Shown: piece by piece, positions 61,513 to 64,000 of the stretch | Layout: every line of letters begins with the position of its first letter | Position numbering within the stretch: the first letter of the stretch is position 1 | From: Marchantia polymorpha subsp. ruderalis | Lineage: Eukaryota > Streptophyta > Marchantiopsida > Marchantiales > Marchantiaceae | Length of the DNA: 64,000 nucleotides | Direction of reading: 5' to 3' | Assembly: GCA_037833965.1 (NCBI GenBank) | Contig: AP031352.1 | Span: 31,188,501-31,252,500 of the forward strand | The notes under the pieces: model-generated | What the model saw: the letters and a program-made list of their open reading frames with translations, nothing else | What the model was told of the DNA's origin: nothing | The model's database searches: none | Made by a program: the position numbers and the translations under genes

Positions 61513-62387
61513 TCTTGCCTCGCGGCCTTACTGGTTCTACAAAGCGAAGAAAAGTCAAGGTTGGAAGAAGGCAATGGTTGGGAGCTCATGGAAGGAGTAA
61601 GAAGCAAGCTCAACTCATTGTCACTGATGGTTTCATGGAAGGACACAAAGTGAGAGTTTTAATTGATCCTGGAGCAACTGAGAATTTTCTATCAAGGAGT
61701 GTTGCTATGAAGTTAGGTTTGATGTTGATGAAGGACGTGAGTGAAGAAGTTGAATTGCCAAACAGGCAAACTGAAGTGATAGAAACACTACCACGGAGTG
61801 TAGAATTATCCATAGGTAGATACAAGGAGAGTATTGAATGGAGAGTTATTCGTTTAGCTCGATATGATGTCATCCTTGGAATGCCATGGATGGAACAATA
61901 TAATCCGAAGGTAGATTGGAGAAGAAAAGTGATTACAAGTAGTGGATGGAAGATCTATGGAGATAGAATTAGATCTCAGAATAGGAATTTACCCCTCTTT
62001 GTGATGGGTATAGCATCCATTTCTAGAGATGATGTATGTTTCCTTGGACTTATAAGAGATATTGGATCCACGGACAAACCTTACATCCCGGAGTCCTTGA
62101 ACGACATTTTTATGGAGTATAAAGATGTTTTTCCAGATAATCTACCTGCAGGATTACCACCAAAGAGGCGAGTAGATCACAAGATTGAGGTGATACCTGG
62201 AAGTACACCAACTTGCAAAGCTCCATATCGTTTGGCTCCAAACGAATTGGAAGAATGCAAAGCTCAAGTGGAGGAGATGTTGAGCAAGGGATTCATTCAA
62301 CCAAGTGTTTCACCTTATGGAGCTCCAATACTCTTTGTGAAGAAGAAGGATGGATCCATGATTTATGTATCGATTATCGCGGGTTGA
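61470..62387 (+). pseudogene. Pol part 1: protease and RT entry
   Basis: This frame is -1 relative to gag and open from 61470, overlapping the gag end. The protease segment reads DGFMEGHKVRVLIDPGATEN, with the catalytic motif D-P-G-A-T instead of the usual D-S/T-G-A. An LPNRQTEVIETLPRSVELSI region and DVILGMPWMEQYNPKVDW follow. RT begins at [20 protein letters not shown] and [20 protein letters not shown]. The frame breaks at about 62361, where one base is missing just after DGSM. Whether gag and pol were joined by frameshifting in the active ancestor cannot be told from this copy. Confidence 0.93.
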
Positions 62388-63025
62388 ATCAGCAAACGGT
62401 GAAAAACAAATATCTATTACCTCGTATGGATGATTTGTTTGATCAACTTCAAGGAGCGAAGTTCTTCACCAAGCTAGATTTGAGAAGCGGCTACAATCAA
62501 ATTCGAATTGCAGATGAAGATGTTCACAAGATAGCTTTTCGTACTAGGTATGGACACTTTGAGTATCTGGTGATGCCTTTTGGTCTCACTAATGCACCAG
62601 CTACATTCATGGGATTGATGAACATTATCTTTCGCCCTTATCTAGATAAATCTGTCATTGTTTTTTTAGATGATATATTGGTGTATAGCAAAATTTTGAG
62701 TGATCATAGAAGTCATTTATGAGAGGTACTTCAAGTTTTAAGAGACAATCAATTGTATGCCAAAGCTTCAAAATGTGAATTTGGCAAGTCAGAAGTAGAT
62801 TACTTGGATCATAGAGTTACAGCTACAGGAATCCAAGTGATGAGTGAGAAGATAGATGCCATTCAGAAATGGATAGCACCTGAGGATCAAACTCAATTGA
62901 AAAGTTTTCTAGGGCTCACTGGATTCTATCGTAGATTTGTGAAAGGTTTTGCTCGACTAGCTCAGGCCTTGACCTCCATGTTAGGGAAAGTTCAAATTGG
63001 AGATGGGGAACAACTCAAGAGTTAG
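62350..63025 (+). pseudogene. Pol part 2: reverse transcriptase core
   Basis: RT blocks occur in order: [60 protein letters not shown] and [20 protein letters not shown], then the catalytic [17 protein letters not shown] at 62720 interrupts it just after SDHRSHL. The thumb continues in frame with [19 protein letters not shown] and [17 protein letters not shown] until a one-base frame change near 62990. The catalytic Asp pair is present, so the damage lies in stops and frameshifts rather than in the active site. Confidence 0.95.
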
Positions 63026-63393
63026 CTTTTCAAGCATTGAAACATGCTTTGTTACACGCACCTATTCTCAAGTGGTATGATCTTAACCGTTCTATCAAGT
63101 TGGTCACTGACGCATCAGGTACAACAATAGGTGGCATACTTCAACAAGAATGGGAGGATGGATGGCATCCAATTGCTTTCTATTCTCGAAAGTTGGTGGC
63201 GGCGGAACAAAATTATCACACGACAGAACGAGAGTAGTTAGCTATCGTGTTGGCAACCCAACATTGGAAGCATTATTTGGGTGATAAAGAGTTTGTGGTG
63301 GAGACTGATCATAAACCCTTGGTTTATTTGGAAACTCAGAAGGATCTGTCCAAACGACAAATTCAATGGGCAGAGTGACGTCAACGCTTCAAC
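63004..63393 (+). pseudogene. Pol part 3: RNase H
   Basis: After the frame change, [20 protein letters not shown] leads into RNase H: VTDASGTTIGGILQQEWEDG, HPIAFYSRKLVAAEQNYHTT and ERE, then TAG at 63235-63237. LAIVLATQHWKHYLG and ETDHKPLVYLE continue in the same frame, with a TGA at 63376. Active-site acidic residues (TDAS, ERE, TDH) are visible. RNase H would remove the RNA strand during reverse transcription. Confidence 0.92.
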
Positions 63394-64000
63394 ATGAAGA
63401 TTGTGTACGTGGAGGGAAAGAAGCAACTTGCAGATGCTCTCACACGCATGCCTTGTTTGAATCATGTTGCAGAAGTGAAAATTCAGGCGGATTGGTGGAG
63501 CAAGATGTCACAAGCCACAAAGGAGGATGAAGAGATCACTCGGGCACTACAAACTAGAAAGGCAGAGAAATCTCGAGGTTTGGCGTTTTACAATCAGCGT
63601 ATATGGATTCCACAAGATCACGATTTGCGCACAATGATTTTGGCAGAAAGTCATGATACAGCCATTGCAGGTCATGTGGGAGTGGAGAAAACCGTGGAGA
63701 GTATACAACGAGTGTACTATTGGCCCAAAATACGTGAGGATGTGGAGTCTTATGTTCGAAGTTGTGTTGCTTGTCAACAAAACAAGGCAAGTAATAAAAA
63801 ACCACCGGGTTTATTACAGCCTCTTCCTAAACCCGAATAGCGGTGGGAACATGTCACCATGGATCTTGTATGTGAGTTACCAAGGACTTCGTTAGGACAT
63901 GATTGAGTGGTGGTTTTTGTGGACAAATTGAGCAAGATGATTCACATCAGGCCAACCACAAAAACAGTAACAGCTCCACAACTAGCTCAATTGTATCTAG
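63394..64000 (+). pseudogene. Pol part 4: integrase, window-truncated
   Basis: After KIVYVEGKKQLADALTRMPC the integrase zinc finger is seen as ESHDTAIAGHVG (H-x6-H) and YVRSCVACQQNKA (C-x2-C). The catalytic core begins RWEHVTMDLVCELPR, containing the first Asp, and VVVFVDKLSKMIHI. TAG at 63838 and TGA at 63903 interrupt it. The window ends inside the core before the second catalytic Asp, so completeness, the GPY/F segment and any chromodomain cannot be judged. Confidence 0.93.

Larger units (their letters stand above)
59315..64000 (+). mobile_element. Gypsy LTR retrotransposon, 5' part, window-truncated
   Basis: 5' LTR 59315-59734, PBS 59736-59747, leader ORFs 59899-60331, gag 60349-61512, then protease, RT, RNase H and integrase in Gypsy order to the window end. 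GC is higher and motifs much clearer than in the other relics, so this is the youngest element here. It is nevertheless broken by nonsense codons (61057, 62720, 63235, 63376, 63838, 63903) and two single-base frameshifts (near 62361 and 62990). The 3' end, any chromodomain and the 3' LTR lie outside the window. Confidence 0.95.

Overview
This looks like nuclear DNA of a land plant, possibly a moss or other bryophyte. It carries a spliced plant-type MAT1 gene, a plant-like U6 snRNA copy inside an intron, a decayed plastid trnF copy, LTR elements primed by initiator-methionine tRNA, and a Tf1/Tcn1-like chromovirus relic of a type I recall being reported from fungi and mosses. The species cannot be fixed from the sequence. 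There are no bacterial operons, CRISPR arrays or rRNA genes.

Layout. The window alternates between islands of near-balanced base composition (about 4.6-14.4, 25.8-32.3, 36.3-38.2 and 43.5-51.5 kb) and very AT-rich blocks that hold decayed mobile elements. 1-4.6 kb: AT-rich, nothing firm. 4.65 kb: trnF pseudogene. 7.5-9.4 kb: unrecognised exon-like frames. 10.1-11.6 kb: a small spliced gene for an HMA-fold protein without metal-binding cysteines (minus strand). 11.8-12.2 kb: a candidate small gene with a TATA box. 16.3-20.9 kb: minus-strand Gypsy relic (gag, RT, integrase). 27.2 kb: SINE-like relic. 33.7 kb: old solo-like Gypsy LTR. 35.0-36.2 kb: minus-strand Copia RT/RNase H relic. 37.6-38.3 kb: unrecognised decayed frame. 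38.3-39.5 kb: plus-strand Copia integrase relic interrupted by a fold-back insertion. 42.9-43.2 kb: six-copy 43-bp tandem array. 44.4-50.4 kb: the MAT1 gene (minus) with a 4.3-kb first intron holding a U6-like sequence and telomere-like repeats. 51.5 kb: a perfect 17-bp-arm palindrome at the edge of the gene island. 52.6-55.0 kb: hAT relic. 56.2-58.6 kb: large inverted-repeat LTR-like unit followed by Copia gag relics. 59.3-64.0 kb: the 5' part of a younger Gypsy element (LTR, PBS, two small leader ORFs, gag, PR, RT, RNase H, integrase), broken by several stops and frameshifts and cut off by the window end.

How the genes work together: only two host genes can be defended. MAT1 would be the assembly factor of the CDK-activating kinase of TFIIH. 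The HMA-like protein has no obvious link to it. Almost everything else is transposon sediment. The LTR copies at 33.7 and 59.3 kb belong to one family at very different stages of C-to-T/G-to-A decay, which suggests that cytosine methylation and deamination produced the AT-rich blocks.
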